A stretch of 21,229 bases of DNA from CAZEYI01 sp964422855 (GCA_964422855.1 CAYRCS010000017.1:1-21229), one strand, 5' to 3'; positions 1 through 8,411 are shown, numbered from the stretch's first letter. Notes: generated by a model from the letters alone, not told the origin. A program made the numbers and translations.

Positions 1-48
1 GTTTGGCGTAAGGAAAATAGAAACGAGATTTTTGGAGGTGACGTAGTA

Positions 49-76
49 TTGACATATCGAGTTAAATATATATTAT
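49..76 (+). promoter_or_regulatory. sigma70-like promoter for the 104-823 gene
   Basis: TTGACA at 49-54 and TATTAT at 71-76 are separated by 16 nt in a very AT-rich stretch. Initiation would fall near 83-90, about 15-20 nt before the ATG at 104. No Shine-Dalgarno sequence lies between them. This supports the ATG at 104 as the start. Positions 1-48 hold nothing I can assign. Confidence 0.6.
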
Positions 77-103
77 ATATGACGTTTATGTTGTGTTTTT
101 CTT

Positions 104-823
104 ATGGCATCGCATTACTTAAACCAAAAAAATTTAGAATATAAGGACAGCAAGCTTGATTTAGATGCATTTACTCAATCATCTCAATTTGATACGGCTG
201 AAAAATCAATTTCAGCTAGTATAGGTCTTATATTGCATGCCTGACATTGATTACATAAACGTAGTGCTATTGAGGAGGCTGAGATAGCATTTATTAAGGA
301 ATTGGAAAAATTAAAAGAAAAAATAAAATTACATCCAAATTATGCTAAATTTAAAAAAGAAGAACAAGAATTGAAAGAAAAAGAATTGTTTGATAAAAAA
401 TCTAAAGAAATATCTTCGGATATTCAATTTGCTGAGTGGTGTGATAAGCATATTCCTAACCAAGATAACATACAGGATAGAGATAGATTTGTGACAAATA
501 TTATCAAAAATATATTTACTGATAATTTTAATGAAAAAGAGCGAACCTATTGAGCCTATGAGAGAAACCTTGTTTCTAAAAATATAATGTTTGCTTTGGA
601 TTTTATGCATACAGATATGAAGTGTTATATTGTGGTTATGAAATCTGCTATGGGATATTTAAAACAAACCCTAAGTCTTTGTAAAATACCAAAAATATAC
701 ACCAATGGTAAAGACCCAATAAGTCCTAGTGTTATACTTTCTGTTGAATATCTTGACTCTAAATGATTATTTTCTAAGGTAGGAAAACCTGAGGAAAAAC
801 AGGTGGTTATTGAAAAAGTATAG
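104..823 (+). CDS. Hypothetical charged protein, 239 aa
   Basis: Read with UGA as Gly, the frame runs from the ATG at 104 to a TAG at 821-823. In-frame UGA codons lie at 242, 248, 551 and 764. I do not recognise the family. The protein is rich in Lys and Glu, with a charged, probably helical and perhaps coiled-coil segment at about residues 55-100 (LEKLKEKIK, KKEEQELKEKE). No signal peptide or membrane segment is visible. The ATG at 104 was chosen because a good promoter lies 28-55 nt upstream and the frame is closed by a TAG at 44-46. The C-terminal part (about residues 150-239) looks globular. Confidence that it is a gene rests on the long frame under code 25 and on the promoter; its function is unknown. 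Confidence 0.6.
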
Positions 824-839
824 TAGATATTTGTTATAT
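810..839 (+). promoter_or_regulatory. Possible promoter for idi
   Basis: TTGAAA at 810-815 and TTATAT at 834-839 are 18 nt apart and lie within and just after the end of the upstream gene. Initiation near 846 would leave a leader of about 17 nt before the idi ATG at 863. The match is weaker than others in this window. Confidence 0.35.
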
Positions 840-862
840 TTAATTTATGTGTTATTTCTGTT

Positions 863-1533
863 ATGCAAGATTTTGTCATACTCGTCGATGAGCAAGATAA
901 TCCTATAGGTACTGCTGAAAAAATGGAGGCACATCAAAATGGAGGTAAACTTCATAGAGCTTTTTCTGTTTTGGTGTTTAATGATAAAGGTGAAACGATG
1001 TTGCAGCGTAGAGCTGCGAGCAAATACCACTGTCCCACTTTACGAACCAATACCTGTTGTTCGCATCCAAGACCTGATGAGACTACTCTAGCTGCTGCGA
1101 CCAGAAGACTACAGGAAGAGATGGGATTTGTGTGTCCTTTGGAAGAGAAGTTTACTTTCTTATATAGAGCAGAGTTTAGTAATGGACTAACGGAGCATGA
1201 ATTTGATCATGTGTTTGTNNNNNNNNNNNNNNNNNNNNNNNNNNNNNNNNNNNNNNNNNNNNNNNNNNNNNNNNNNNNNNNNNNNNNNNNNNNNNNNNNN
1301 NNNNNNNNNNNNNNNNNNATAGAGCAGAGTTTAGTAATGGACTAACGGAGCATGAATTTGATCATGTGTTTGTTGGTCGTTACAATGCTGATCCTGTGCT
1401 TAATCCTGTGGAAGCCGATGATTGGAGATGGGTGTCGATGGATGATTTGCAACAGGAGATGGCAACAAATCCAGATAGGTTTACGCCGTGGGTTAAGATT
1501 ATAGTACAAGAATATATTATAAAATTAGTATAA
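863..1533 (+). CDS. idi: Isopentenyl-diphosphate delta-isomerase type 1 (split by scaffold gap)
   Basis: Interconverts IPP and DMAPP, the C5 precursors of isoprenoids. It is a Nudix-fold cytosolic enzyme needing divalent metal. The family motif TNTCCSHPR is present, so the catalytic cysteine is probably C66. The metal/Nudix segment RRLQEEMGF and the acidic HEFDHVF segment are also present. The reading frame enters a run of 100 N at 1219. After the gap the next 55 nt exactly repeat 1164-1218. Removing the gap plus one copy (155 nt) restores one continuous frame ending in TAA at 1531-1533, with C-terminal residues typical of the family (ADDWRWVSMDDL, FTPWVKII). The corrected protein is 171 aa, near the usual 180. 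There is no in-frame UGA. As deposited, the frame is broken only by the assembly gap, so this is not a pseudogene. Confidence 0.9.
1164..1218 (+). repeat. 55-nt copy left of the scaffold gap
   Basis: Identical to 1319-1373. The two copies directly flank the run of N. A 55-nt exact overlap at contig ends is what a de Bruijn assembler with k=55 would leave, so this is probably one genomic sequence represented twice. Confidence 0.9.
1219..1318. other. Scaffold gap of 100 N
   Basis: Exactly 100 unknown bases, a conventional placeholder length. The flanks overlap by 55 nt, so the gap probably represents no missing DNA. Confidence 0.95.
1319..1373 (+). repeat. 55-nt copy right of the scaffold gap
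   Basis: Second copy of 1164-1218. Collapsing the two copies gives an uninterrupted idi frame. Confidence 0.9.
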
Positions 1534-1536
1534 TAA

Positions 1537-1569
1537 AAAAGGGATCGCCGAGTTGCGGAGATCCCTTTT
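1537..1569. terminator. Bidirectional terminator between idi and the 1592-2083 gene
   Basis: AAAAGGGATC at 1537-1546 pairs with GATCCCTTTT at 1560-1569. An inner CCG/CGG pair closes an AGTTG loop. The A-tract on one arm and T-tract on the other let it work in both directions, which suits the convergent genes on each side. Confidence 0.85.
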
Positions 1570-1591
1570 ACTTAAACCAGATTATAGGTAT

Positions 1592-2083
1592 TTACGGTAG
1601 TGCAATTTTGCTTTTTATGGCATCTTTTACTACTTCGTAAATTCCCAACTCATTGAGGTCGTCATATAACTTCCCCAAGTTTGCATGCTTGCCTACGTTC
1701 TGTAGGTTTACGTAGCTGTTTGACCACAGTCGTGCATCTCGCATGACTTTCACCACATCGAAGTAATTCCCGTCTAAAAAGTGAATGCGTAACACTATGT
1801 ATGTTACATCATCGCTTTTGATGCCTATTAATTCCACGAATGGCACTGAACCCTTATAAAGTGTTCGCACATCGCGGTGTTTTACATCGGCATCAAGCAT
1901 CATGTGACTGATGCTTTCAGTTCTAATGCCTGGGAATCTAGGATCCCCGTGTTTTTGAGCTAAGCTTTCACAAGCTCTGCCAACTTCTATTGTGGATAAT
2001 TCAAGTGCAAATGCTTCATGTAAGGTACCACCACCTTGTAAGAAGTTATTCAAGATTTGCACAAAGGTTTTTTTCTCGCTCAT
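1592..2083 (-). CDS. Hypothetical protein, 163 aa
   Basis: An open frame without UGA that ends in TAA (1592-1594). I do not recognise the family. It looks like a soluble alpha/beta protein, with no signal peptide or membrane segment. Segments such as YIVLRIHFLDGNYFDVVKVM suggest beta strands. A longer frame begins at 2158, but a promoter (TTGACA-16-TACAAT) lies inside that extension. I therefore place the start at the ATG at 2083, giving an N-terminus MSEKKTFVQ about 28 nt after the predicted transcription start. It is convergent with idi and divergent from mnmA. Function unknown. Confidence 0.65.
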   Translation of the reverse strand: MSEKKTFVQILNNFLQGGGTLHEAFALELSTIEVGRACESLAQKHGDPRFPGIRTESISHMMLDADVKHRDVRTLYKGSVPFVELIGIKSDDVTYIVLRIHFLDGNYFDVVKVMRDARLWSNSYVNLQNVGKHANLGKLYDDLNELGIYEVVKDAIKSKIALP

Positions 2084-2118
2084 CGCTGTAAGATTTTTTT
2101 TTGTTTGGTGAATTGTTG

Positions 2119-2146
2119 ATTGTAGAGAAAAGTCCAATAATGTCAA
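2119..2146 (-). promoter_or_regulatory. sigma70-like promoter for the 1592-2083 gene
   Basis: On the minus strand, TTGACA (2146-2141) and TACAAT (2124-2119) are 16 nt apart. Initiation near 2111 precedes the ATG at 2083 by about 28 nt. Its position inside the longest possible frame is what decides the start codon. Confidence 0.7.
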
Positions 2147-2177
2147 TATATGTTCCATTTTTGATCATTAGAATCAC

Positions 2178-2207
2178 TTACTGATCTTGAATATTTTAGC
2201 TTAATAT
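2178..2207 (+). promoter_or_regulatory. Weak promoter candidate for mnmA
   Basis: TTACTG (2178-2183) and TAATAT (2202-2207) are 18 nt apart, with the mnmA ATG only 14 nt beyond. The transcript would have almost no leader. Low certainty, because the -35 match is poor. Confidence 0.3.
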
Positions 2208-2220
2208 ATACACTCTCTGT

Positions 2221-3279
2221 ATGTCGAAAAAACGTGTCTTAGTATGAATGTCTGGTGGTGTGGATAGTGCTGTGAGTGCATATCTTTTGCAGCAGCAGGG
2301 TTATGAAGTCGTAGCTGGGTTTATGAAAAACTATGCAGACGAATCCGATCCACAATGTACTACCAGAAAAGATCGTGATGAGGCTATCAAGGTAGCTCAG
2401 TTTCTGGGAATACAGGATTTTATGATATTTGATTTTCGTCAGGAATATGAAGAACGTATCATCAACTATATCTATGAGGGATATAAGAAAGGTATAACAC
2501 CTAATCCTGATATATTGTGTAACAATCTAGTGAAGTTTGATCTCTTCCTAGAAAAGGCTTTGGCTTATGGATTTGATTATGTAGCGACTGGGCATTATGC
2601 TCAGATTATGAAGAAAAAATGATCATATCAACTCTTGCGTGGTGTTGATGAGACTAAAGATCAGAGCTATTTTCTGAGTGGTTTGTCACAACATCAATTG
2701 GCTCATGCATTATTTCCTGTCTGAGGGATGCTCAAGTCTGCAGTAAGAGCCATTGCTACCGAAATATGACTCCCAAATGCTGATCGTAAGGATAGTCAAT
2801 GACTGTGTTTTGTCGGTAATGTCCCTATGAAGTCGTTTCTCAAAAAAAGATTGCCTGAAAAAAAAGGTAATACTATCCTAGCTGATGGGACTAAAGTAGG
2901 TGAACATGATGGTGCATGGTTTTTTACGATAGGGCAAAGTAGAGGTCTAGATATTAATCTCAAGGCATACGTCACTGCTATTGATGTGACTAAGAATACG
3001 GTAACTGTGAGTTATGAGAGAAATGATGCAGATTTGCTTACTGATACAGCACAATTAGCAGATTGGCATCGATTGACTGATCCGTATGAACTCCCTGCGG
3101 AGGTGCAAGTAAAGATCAGGTACAGACAAAATCCGCTTGCTGATGCTACTCTCAAGAAGTTGAGTAGCAAAAATATTATGACAATAGATTTCCAAGAAGC
3201 GCAACGAGGCATAGCTCCAGGACAAAGTATCGTAGCCTACGATAGTGATGTATGTATCGGTGCTGGTATAATTTTGTAA
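2221..3279 (+). CDS. mnmA: tRNA-specific 2-thiouridylase
   Basis: MnmA makes 2-thiouridine at wobble U34 of tRNA-Lys, -Glu and -Gln, using ATP and sulfur relayed from a cysteine desulfurase. Under code 25 it is one 352-residue protein, near the usual 360. It has five UGA codons, at 2245, 2620, 2722, 2767 and 2800. The first supplies Gly9 of the ATP-binding loop GMSGGVDS. Other family marks are PDILCNN with the nucleophile Cys at about residue 100, ATGHYA, KDQSYFL, and KDSQGLCFVG with the second catalytic Cys at about residue 196. The Gly of SQGLCF is itself a UGA. The C-terminal beta-barrel includes RGIAPGQS. Both catalytic cysteines are intact. Under the standard code the gene would look broken into pieces. 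Confidence 0.96.
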
Positions 3280-3285
3280 AAAAGA

Positions 3286-3313
3286 AAAACGCCTAGTAGA
3301 TACCTAGGGTTTT
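3286..3313. terminator. Bidirectional terminator between mnmA and the small membrane ORF
   Basis: AAAAC at 3286-3290 and CCTAG at 3292-3296 (one bulged G) pair with CTAGGGTTTT at 3304-3313 around a 7-nt loop. A T-rich tract follows on each side. Confidence 0.7.
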
Positions 3314-3338
3314 CTTTTAATCTTTGTTTTAGGTTTTT

Positions 3339-3452
3339 TTAGCTTCTGGTTAACCAGAGCCACCCTAAACCAAGGAAAAGTAATGCAAGCATCCCAATTA
3401 GGGTTACTACATTGTACACAAAAATAACTGGAGTGAAGATAAATTTTAGCAT
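3339..3452 (-). CDS. Small single-pass membrane peptide, 37 aa
   Basis: On the minus strand an ATG at 3452 opens 37 codons ending in TAA (3339-3341). The peptide starts MLKFIFTPV and has a continuous hydrophobic stretch (about residues 5-33, including TLIGMLALLFLGLG). It ends LWLTRS with a positive residue, so it reads as one transmembrane helix with short tails. A candidate promoter (TTGAAT-16-TATCAT) lies 35-62 nt upstream, and the shared terminator lies just downstream. Glycines here are GGN, so the call does not depend on the code. Support comes from composition and flanking signals only; I know of no homolog. Confidence 0.5.
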   Translation of the reverse strand: MLKFIFTPVIFVYNVVTLIGMLALLFLGLGWLWLTRS

Positions 3453-3486
3453 ACGCGTTTATATTTGGTGTTTTTGTTAGGCTGTG

Positions 3487-3514
3487 ATGATATGGAAATC
3501 ATAATAAAATTCAA
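3487..3514 (-). promoter_or_regulatory. Possible promoter for the 37-aa membrane peptide
   Basis: On the minus strand, TTGAAT (3514-3509) and TATCAT (3492-3487) are 16 nt apart. Initiation near 3480 leaves a leader of about 28 nt. It is back to back with the promoter at 3524-3552. Confidence 0.4.
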
Positions 3515-3523
3515 TAGAAAAAC

Positions 3524-3552
3524 TTGCATAGTAGGCCAAAAATGCGTATAAT
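3524..3552 (+). promoter_or_regulatory. sigma70-like promoter for the 3586-4671 gene
   Basis: TTGCAT (3524-3529) and a perfect TATAAT (3547-3552) are 17 nt apart. Initiation near 3559 precedes the ATG at 3586 by about 27 nt. Confidence 0.7.
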
Positions 3553-3585
3553 TAGTGTAATAATCTTAGTTTGTGAACGCTCTGT

Positions 3586-4671
3586 ATGAAAGCATTACTC
3601 AAAAAATATAGTTTTGAACTCATAAGTGCGGCTGTGATCCTCATAGTTTTTATCATAATATTGCCAAAAAACAACATTGATATACCAAATATCGAAGATA
3701 TCCAGCTTACGGGGCTTGATATGACGTTTGTCAGTGACGATAGCGGTAGCTTGATGCCTGAAGTAGATGAAATTGTTGTGCCTGTTCAAAATACTGGAAT
3801 ACAGGTAAATACTGGATTGGCTATCAATAATACTGGATCAGTATCAATCAATGATATACTCGATCTCCCTGTATCTACCCCACCACAGACAACACCGGTT
3901 GTTTCTGTAGATACATCTGAACCACAAAATTGTAAAGCTCCACGATGACAACTGGTCGAACATGGTAAGTCAGTCCTCGCCTACCAACAAAGAACTGATG
4001 ACAATACTATCTGTAATATCCAGAGAAGATTGTGTACTGATGGTGTATTGGCTGGTAGTTATATGCAACGCTCTTGTAAGGAACTATATCAGTGAACGGC
4101 GTTTACCACATCACGTTGGAATACCAATGATAATTATCTGGATGTAAGTTCGCCATCATCAACATCTACAGCGGACGATCTTATCCAACCTAAGCCGCCT
4201 ACTGGTACTGGTAGAAATTTCAATACCAGAGGACAATTAGACAATCTCTCTGATTCGCAAACTACATGGACTAATGGGGTTTATAGTCCTGGGATATCTA
4301 CGCCAAGCGTTCCTCAGGTAGTGAAACAGACTCCATCACAATGTATCACACCACGAAATACTTTGGTTACGCATGGGCAATTTGTCAAAGCATATAAGTA
4401 TAATAACGGCTTCTCCAATATGGCTTGTGAAGTCGAACTCAGATATTGTGTCAATGGCACATTGGAAGGTAATTTTGCTTTCCAAGAATGTATCCCCAAC
4501 GATATCGCAGTAGAAGATTTCTTAAATAATTACTGGGATCCAGAAGTGCCATCACTTATGCAATTGGTAGAGACATTATATGCTACCATACTTAATCCAC
4601 AATTTGCTCAAGATTATCCTGATGTGGAATCCAATACATTGCTAGAGATATTGCAGACCTTATTACAATAA
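3586..4671 (+). CDS. Membrane-anchored protein with two tandem four-cysteine domains
   Basis: 361 aa with UGA read as Gly at 3946 and 4093, ending in TAA. The N-terminus (MKALLKKYSFELIS) has a basic patch and one hydrophobic helix at about residues 10-26, so the rest should lie outside the membrane. Two similar units follow. Unit 1 has cysteines at residues 116, 143, 150 and 164; unit 2 at 253, 281, 288 and 302. Their spacings are 27/7/14 and 28/7/14. Shared positions include a PR pair after the first Cys, LV.HG, a V.AY block, R.C between the middle cysteines and an NG/DG.L.G turn before the last. A Ser/Thr/Pro/Asn-rich linker joins them. From memory, similar C..P....G..V.AY...C...R.C.NG.L.G....C units recur in large surface proteins of candidate-phylum bacteria. 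Disulfide pairing is inferred. The gene has its own promoter and terminator. Confidence 0.85.
3931..4077 (+). repeat. Four-Cys unit 1 (protein repeat)
   Basis: Codes for residues 116-164 with four cysteines. It aligns with the unit at 4342-4491 in Cys spacing and in PR, LV.HG and AY positions. It contains the UGA-coded Gly at 3946, directly after the PR pair. Confidence 0.8.
4342..4491 (+). repeat. Four-Cys unit 2 (protein repeat)
   Basis: Codes for residues 253-302. Cys spacing is 28/7/14, against 27/7/14 in unit 1. The DNA of the two units has diverged, so this is an old domain duplication or modular use rather than a recent tandem copy. Confidence 0.8.
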
Positions 4672-4682
4672 ATTATATTTGC

Positions 4683-4722
4683 AAAAAAGGGCACAATCCG
4701 TAGGAGTGATTGTGTCTTTTTT
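4683..4722 (+). terminator. Terminator between the four-Cys protein and proS
   Basis: AAAAAAGGGCACAATC (4683-4698) pairs with GATTGTGTCTTTTTT (4708-4722), with one bulge and one G-T pair. It ends only 6 nt before the proS start, so proS must begin transcription at or after the hairpin or depend on read-through. Confidence 0.8.
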
Positions 4723-4728
4723 ATACGT

Positions 4729-6246
4729 ATGATAGATATGGCGTTGACGTCTCGTGAGCAGGATTTTTCTGCCTGGTACAATGAACTTGTCCAACAAGCT
4801 GACTTAGCTGAAAATAGTGATGTGCGTGGGTGTATGGTGATCAAGCCATATGGTTATGCTATCTGGGAAAAAATGCATGAAGTATTGGATACTATGTTCA
4901 AGGCTACTGGCCACCAAAATGCTTATTTCCCTTTGTTTATACCAAAATCATATCTCAGTAAAGAAGCTTCTCATGTGGAATGATTTGCCAAAGAATGTGC
5001 GGTAGTAACACACTATAGACTCAAAAATAGTCCTGATGGCAAATCTGTGATCGTCGATCCAGAAGCAAAATTAGAAGAAGAATTGATCGTGCGTCCTACA
5101 TCAGAAACGATTATATGGAGTACGTATAAGAATTGGATACATTGGTATCGTGATCTGCCATTGCTTATTAATCAATGGGCAAATGTGGTCCGTTGGGAGA
5201 TGAGAACAAGATTGTTTCTTCGTACGACAGAATTCCTTTGGCAGGAGGGCCATACTGCGCATGCTACTAAGGAAGAAGCTATAGCTGAAGCAGAACAGAT
5301 GCTCCAAGTGTACAACGATTTCCTCACCAATTTCATGGCGATAGATCCAGTATTGGGTCGCAAAACTGCCAACGAACGTTTTGCAGGGGCTGAAGATACC
5401 TATTGCTTGGAAGCATTTATGCAAGATGGTAAGGCTTTGCAAGCTGGAACGAGTCATTTCTTGGGACAAAATTTTGCCAAAGCATTTGATGTACAATTTA
5501 CCAACAAAGATAACAAGTTAGAATCTGTATGGGCTACCTCGTGGGGAGTTTCCACCAGACTTATGGGAGCTTTGATTATGTCGCATAGTGATGATAAAGG
5601 ACTTATATTGCCGCCTGCTATGGCACCAGTCCATGTGGTAATAGTGCCTATTGGTAAGACTGATGCAGATGTTGCTAGTGTGTTAGAATCTATTGCTCCA
5701 ACGATTGATACTCTCAAACAAAGTACTTTGCAGATATCATCTAAGTATTTTGGTTCACGTGGTATTTCCCTCAATATCAAGATAGATGGAGATACGTCAA
5801 GAACGATGTGATGGAAGTATAATCAATATGAACTCCAAGGAGTGCCAGTCAGAATAGGTGTAGGTGCTAGAGATCTGGAGAAATGACAAGTAGAACTCTA
5901 TAGAAGAGATACAGGAACCAAGGAATTTGTGGCCATAGATAAAGTAGTAGATCATGTACATACTATTTTGCAAGACATGCAAACAAATATGCTTGCGTAT
6001 AATAGAAAATTGAGAAGCGACAATACTGTATCAGTAGATAGTTATGATGAGTTCCAAAAAGCTCTGGATAATAATAAGTTTGTCATGGCGCATTGGGATG
6101 GAACGACAGAAACTGAACTCAAGATCAAAGAAGAAACTAAGGCTACGATCAGATGCATCCCATTGGATAATCCACAAGAAGAAGGGAAATGTATCCTTAC
6201 GGGCAAATCGAGTACACAGAGGGTCCTATTTGCGAGGGCGTATTAA
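4729..6246 (+). CDS. proS: Prolyl-tRNA synthetase, archaeal/eukaryote-like type
   Basis: Charges tRNA-Pro. 505 aa under code 25, with UGA-coded glycines at 4981, 5809 and 5884. The N-terminus (DFSAWYNELVQQADL, RGCMVIKPYGYAIWE) is typical of the shorter type without the editing insertion. Class II marks are RPTSET near residue 122, RWEMRTR..R..EFLWQEGHTAHA, GTSHFLGQNF near residue 240 and the motif 3 region GVSTRLMGALIMSHSDD. The C-terminal zinc-like domain has two cysteines (RCIPL, GKCILTG) and ends LFARAY, as in the family. The start could be 4729 or the ATG at 4738 (MALTSREQDF); the sequence does not decide. No clear promoter was found between the hairpin and the ATG. The M42 peptidase follows after 27 nt, probably cotranscribed. 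Confidence 0.96.
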
Positions 6247-6273
6247 GAAACTATTTTATTGTGTTGATCTATC

Positions 6274-7401
6274 ATGGCTAAACAAATAAAGGCAAAAAAA
6301 ACTGCTCCCAAGAAATCTTTGCTTAGCAAGGAGGTGTTATCTTTTTTTGAAACACTTATCAATACGCCATCCCCTACTGGATTTGAATATAAGGGACAGA
6401 AGCTCTGGATGGATTATATCAAGCCGTATGTGGATACTATCGAAACAGATAGTTATGGTTCTGCAGTTGCGATTATCAATCCTAAGGCCAAGTTTAAAGT
6501 GGTAATCGAAGCGCACTGTGACGAGATTAGTTGGTTCGTTAATTATATTAGTGATGATGGATTGATCTATGTCATACGTAATGGTGGATCTGATCATCTT
6601 ATTGCTCCTTCCAAGACTGTGGATATATGGACCAAGAAATGAGCAGTCAAAGGTGTCTTTGGTCGACCAGCTATCCATACGCGTAGAGGTAAAGATGAGG
6701 CCACTCCCAAAGTAGAAAATATTACATTGGATATAGGAGCAAAGACAAAGAAAGAAGTAGAAAGTATGTGAGTACATGTCGGTGATGTTGTTACCTATGA
6801 AGACAAGTTTTTTGTGCTTAATGATCGTTACTGTGTGGGTCGTGCTTTGGACAATCGTGCTGGTGGTTTTATGATTGCTCAGGTTGCTAAAATTTTGCAT
6901 GACAATAAGAAAAAATTGCCATTTGGATTATATATCGTTAATGCTGTGCAAGAAGAGATATGACTCAAGGGAGCTGAAATGATGGCATATCGTATCAATC
7001 CAGATCTAGCTATCGTTACTGATGTGACGCATGATACCACGACGCCTATGATTGATCCCAAAAAAGAATGACTCATCAAGTGTGGGCAATGACCAACTCT
7101 TGCTCGTGCGCCGTCGATTCATAATGGATTTATGGATCATGTTATCGATGTAGCAGAAAAGAAAAAAATCCCTTTCCAAAGAGCTGCTTCATCTACCTAT
7201 ACAGGTACTGATACAGATGAATTTGCTTATAGTAGAGGTGGAAGACCAGCAATATTGATCTCACTTCCCTTGCGTTATATGCATACAACTGTGGAAATGG
7301 TAGAAAAGATTGATGTAGAAAATACTATAAAACTTATCTATGAAACTTTGCTTAGTCTCAAGGAAGGAGATACATTCTCGTATTTTGGGAAGAAGAGATA
7401 A
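6274..7401 (+). CDS. M42-family aminopeptidase (glutamyl aminopeptidase/FrvX type)
   Basis: A 375-aa two-metal aminopeptidase, expected to trim short peptides in the cytoplasm as a large oligomer. UGA-coded glycines lie at 6640, 6769, 6961, 7069 and 7090. The metal and catalytic residues of the family are all visible: H81 in AHCDEI, D193 in ALDNRAGG, E227/E228 in QEEIG, D250 in VTDVTHD and H337 in MHTTVEMV. The Gly after QEEI is one of the UGA codons. The N-terminal 18 residues are Lys-rich (MAKQIKAKKTAPKK), which may be disordered. It starts 27 nt after proS and ends before a hairpin, so it is probably the second gene of a proS transcript. Confidence 0.93.
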
Positions 7402-7417
7402 ACATATGCTTTTTCAT

Positions 7418-7454
7418 AAAAAAAGACTAGATAGATCGTCTATCGGGTCTTTTT
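7418..7454. terminator. Bidirectional terminator between the M42 peptidase and MscS genes
   Basis: AAAAAAAGAC (7418-7427) pairs with GTCTTTTT (7447-7454). Inner GATAGA/TCTATC closes a TCG loop. A and T tracts lie on both sides of the convergent genes. Confidence 0.85.
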
Positions 7455-7470
7455 ACTTTTAGGACTTTTT

Positions 7471-8355
7471 TTAATCTATCTTAAATCATTTGGGTCTGAG
7501 TGTTTCGACTATTTTTTGCAGTACTGCACCACCAACGGTGTGATTGAGTGCGCCTGCATTTGGATCGAAGGCATACACACATTGCATTTTGATAATTTTC
7601 ATATCATAGCCAGTTACGACGATATCAGTATAGTCTTTGTTGCTTATATATGGAAGTTCATTGACAGCTGTTTTGAGTGTTTCTATGGTTTTGGTAATAT
7701 CAGAGGCTATATCGATGGTAAAATCTACTTCATCTCTGATGATATCTTCGGAGGTATAGGTCTTGACCGTCGATGATACGAATTTGAGTGACGGGATCAC
7801 TACTCTTCTCAGATCAAAGGTCCTTACTACGATATATCTGATAGTGATTTCCTCTATTCTACCAAAGAGAGATTCTTTTTTGTCTGGATGTTCTACCTTA
7901 GCCGAAACGTTTACTATATCTCCGATTTTGAATTCTTTGGTAGAGAATATCATCAAGCCTGCAACGAGATTTGATAGTACTTCTCTAAAGGCAAATCATA
8001 TACCGATAGATATACCTCCCATCAAGAGACTGAAGTCTATACCTACTATCTTGAAACCTATAAATAGTGAGAATACTGACATAGCATAGAAGACGAGGTC
8101 TCCTACGAGATTTGCTACCTTATCTACTGATTCTTGGTGTCTAAATTTGAAGTGCTTGGTAATCTTATTTTTGATGATACTGGCTATGAATTTGGATAGG
8201 AATAGCAAAATACCCGTCACGACTATTGCTAGAAGTACTTGGATAAGCTTCATCACAAAAGGATTTTCATAGAGAATCGCCAATCCACTACCAAAATCGC
8301 CCAAGCTACTGCCTGTTTGTACTGCTGCCTTGCTTCCCAATGTTCATACTGCCAT
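7471..8355 (-). CDS. MscS-family mechanosensitive channel
   Basis: A membrane channel that opens under membrane tension to release solutes during osmotic downshift. 294 aa under code 25, with UGA-coded glycines at 8344-8346, 7996-7998 and 7486-7488. The last adds GFKID to the C-terminus before TAA at 7471-7473. Membrane segments lie at about residues 30-50 (MKLIQVLLAIVVTGILLF) and 75-100, followed by the pore helix GISIGIGFAFREVLSNLVAG. The MscS beta domain follows (FSTKEFKIGDIVNV, GRIEEITIRYIVVRT, VVIPSLKFVSS). The Gly in SIGIGFAF is UGA. The start is the ATG at 8355. It is transcribed from a near-perfect promoter lying in the 3' end of the upstream gene. Confidence 0.93.
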
Positions 8356-8382
8356 GGTGTTTGTATTGTGTTAAACGATATA

Positions 8383-8411
8383 ATTATACGCTTGATGGGG
8401 CGTTTTGTCAA
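8383..8411 (-). promoter_or_regulatory. Consensus sigma70 promoter for the MscS gene
   Basis: On the minus strand TTGACA (8411-8406) and TATAAT (8388-8383) are exactly 17 nt apart, a perfect match to the bacterial consensus. Initiation near 8376 gives a leader of about 20 nt to the ATG at 8355. The box lies inside the last codons of the upstream HAD-like gene, and its -10 contains that gene's TAA stop. Confidence 0.88.

Noticed and set aside
1..144. Tail of an upstream gene in frame 1 ending at 142-144
   Set aside because: 47 codons without recognisable sequence, overlapping both a promoter and the start of the next gene; not enough support.
197..300. Resemblance of a LHAGHGL segment in the 104-823 protein to PdxJ
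   Set aside because: The match covers fewer than ten residues and the remainder of the protein does not fit PdxJ.
1164..1373. A genuine tandem duplication inside idi
   Set aside because: Copies are exact, abut the N run on both sides and break the frame unless collapsed; an assembly overlap explains all of this.
1592..2158. Longer start at 2158 for the unknown minus-strand gene
   Set aside because: A good promoter lies inside the extension, so the first codons would not be transcribed.
2800..2808. UGA as selenocysteine or tryptophan
   Set aside because: The sites match conserved Gly, not Cys or Trp, and UGG Trp codons are in normal use. No SECIS-like element was sought further because the number of sites is far too high.
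2245..3279. mnmA, proS, glyA and others as chains of pseudogene fragments or frameshifts
   Set aside because: All breaks are UGA in the same frame and fall on glycine positions; reading UGA as Gly gives full-length proteins with intact motifs.
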